A stretch of DNA of 7,486 bases from a bacterium UBA2214 (GTDB taxonomy: Bacteria > Zhuqueibacterota > Zhuqueibacteria > Residuimicrobiales > Residuimicrobiaceae): positions 4,623 to 12,108 of the forward strand of contig DCUM01000047.1 in NCBI GenBank assembly GCA_002327255.1. Reading direction: 5' to 3'. Numbering within the stretch: position 1 is the stretch's first letter; each line of letters opens with the position of its first letter. The notes beneath the pieces are model-generated. The model was not told the DNA's origin. It worked only from the letters and a program-made list of their open reading frames with translations, and did not search any database. Positions 7,302 to 7,486 of the stretch are shown here, one piece after another. The position numbers and the translations under genes are program-made.

Positions 7302-7321
7302 GGTTTAAAATTTTTTTAACC
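7302..7321. promoter_or_regulatory. AT-rich imperfect palindrome, operator-like
   Basis: A 20-base palindrome, GGTT-TAAAATTTTTTT-AACC, with 8 of 10 symmetric pairs matching. It lies about 12-30 bases after the predicted transcription start, where a repressor could block transcription. Low sequence complexity makes chance symmetry possible. Confidence 0.3.
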
Positions 7322-7361
7322 CGATCATTGGATAAACCAGCAACGGCGCGAAAGCCGCCGG

Positions 7362-7486
7362 ATGGTATCCGCGTTCTCAATCACATGGGCAACGTGTACA
7401 GCTGCCTTTATGTTTTGGCTCCCGGCGGTACCGGCAATGACCGACACAGGGCAAATGATCCGGCAAACGGCCATCCTTTATCTGAA
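7362..7486 (+). CDS. Possible exported protein, N-terminal fragment (3' partial)
   Basis: From ATG 7362 the frame stays open to the window end (41 full codons). The product starts MVSAFSITWATCTAAFMFWL and continues PAVPAMTDTG, which looks like a signal peptide with an AxA-like VPA cleavage context, preceded in the DNA by a weak GAAAG (7350-7354) at 7 bases. A promoter candidate lies about 80 bases upstream. The family cannot be told from so few residues. A second frame (ATG 7385, or TTG 7328) is also open to the window end, so the coding frame is not certain. Confidence 0.35.
   Translation, partial: MVSAFSITWATCTAAFMFWLPAVPAMTDTGQMIRQTAILYL

Overview
The window reads as chromosomal DNA from a Gram-negative-type bacterium of the FCB superphylum, most likely the Calditrichota/KSB1 neighbourhood. 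The evidence is an exported protein ending in a QNYPNPFN-started, FlgD-like sorting tail, signal peptides on exported enzymes, and a TAnnTTTG-type promoter element. Genes are moderately GC-rich and all run on the + strand. This taxonomic placement is inference; there is no rRNA or other phylogenetic marker here. No tRNA, rRNA, CRISPR array, insertion sequence or other mobile element was seen.

Layout: (1) 2-1366 is the 3' part of a large exported protein that carries a C-terminal sorting domain; its beginning lies outside the window. (2) 1565-4021 encodes a transmembrane SpoIIE/PP2C-type phosphatase with an unusual sensor half. It has a membrane anchor, a periplasmic region that looks like two PepSY-like repeats, and a polytopic membrane block resembling a CPBP (Abi/Rce1-like) intramembrane protease whose catalytic residues are mostly replaced. 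An intact phosphatase domain follows. (3) 4057-6087 encodes an exported M1-family (gluzincin) metallopeptidase with an intact HEFGH-X18-E zinc site. (4) 6112-6975 encodes an unrecognised polytopic membrane protein. (5) 6976-7361 is non-coding: a terminator-like hairpin, a second long hairpin, about 200 bases with nothing convincing, then a very AT-rich island with a promoter and a palindrome. (6) From 7362 a new reading frame with a signal-peptide-like start may begin and runs off the window.

Genes 2-4 have gaps of 35 and 24 bases, each has its own good Shine-Dalgarno sequence, and a terminator-like hairpin follows the last one, so they probably form one transcript. A plausible but untested reading is a cell-envelope unit: an envelope-sensing phosphatase, an exported peptidase and a membrane protein. 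No anti-sigma kinase or STAS antagonist, the usual partners of RsbU/SpoIIE phosphatases, is encoded in the window. The most unusual item is the predicted fusion of PepSY-like repeats, a degenerate CPBP-like membrane domain and an active SpoIIE phosphatase.
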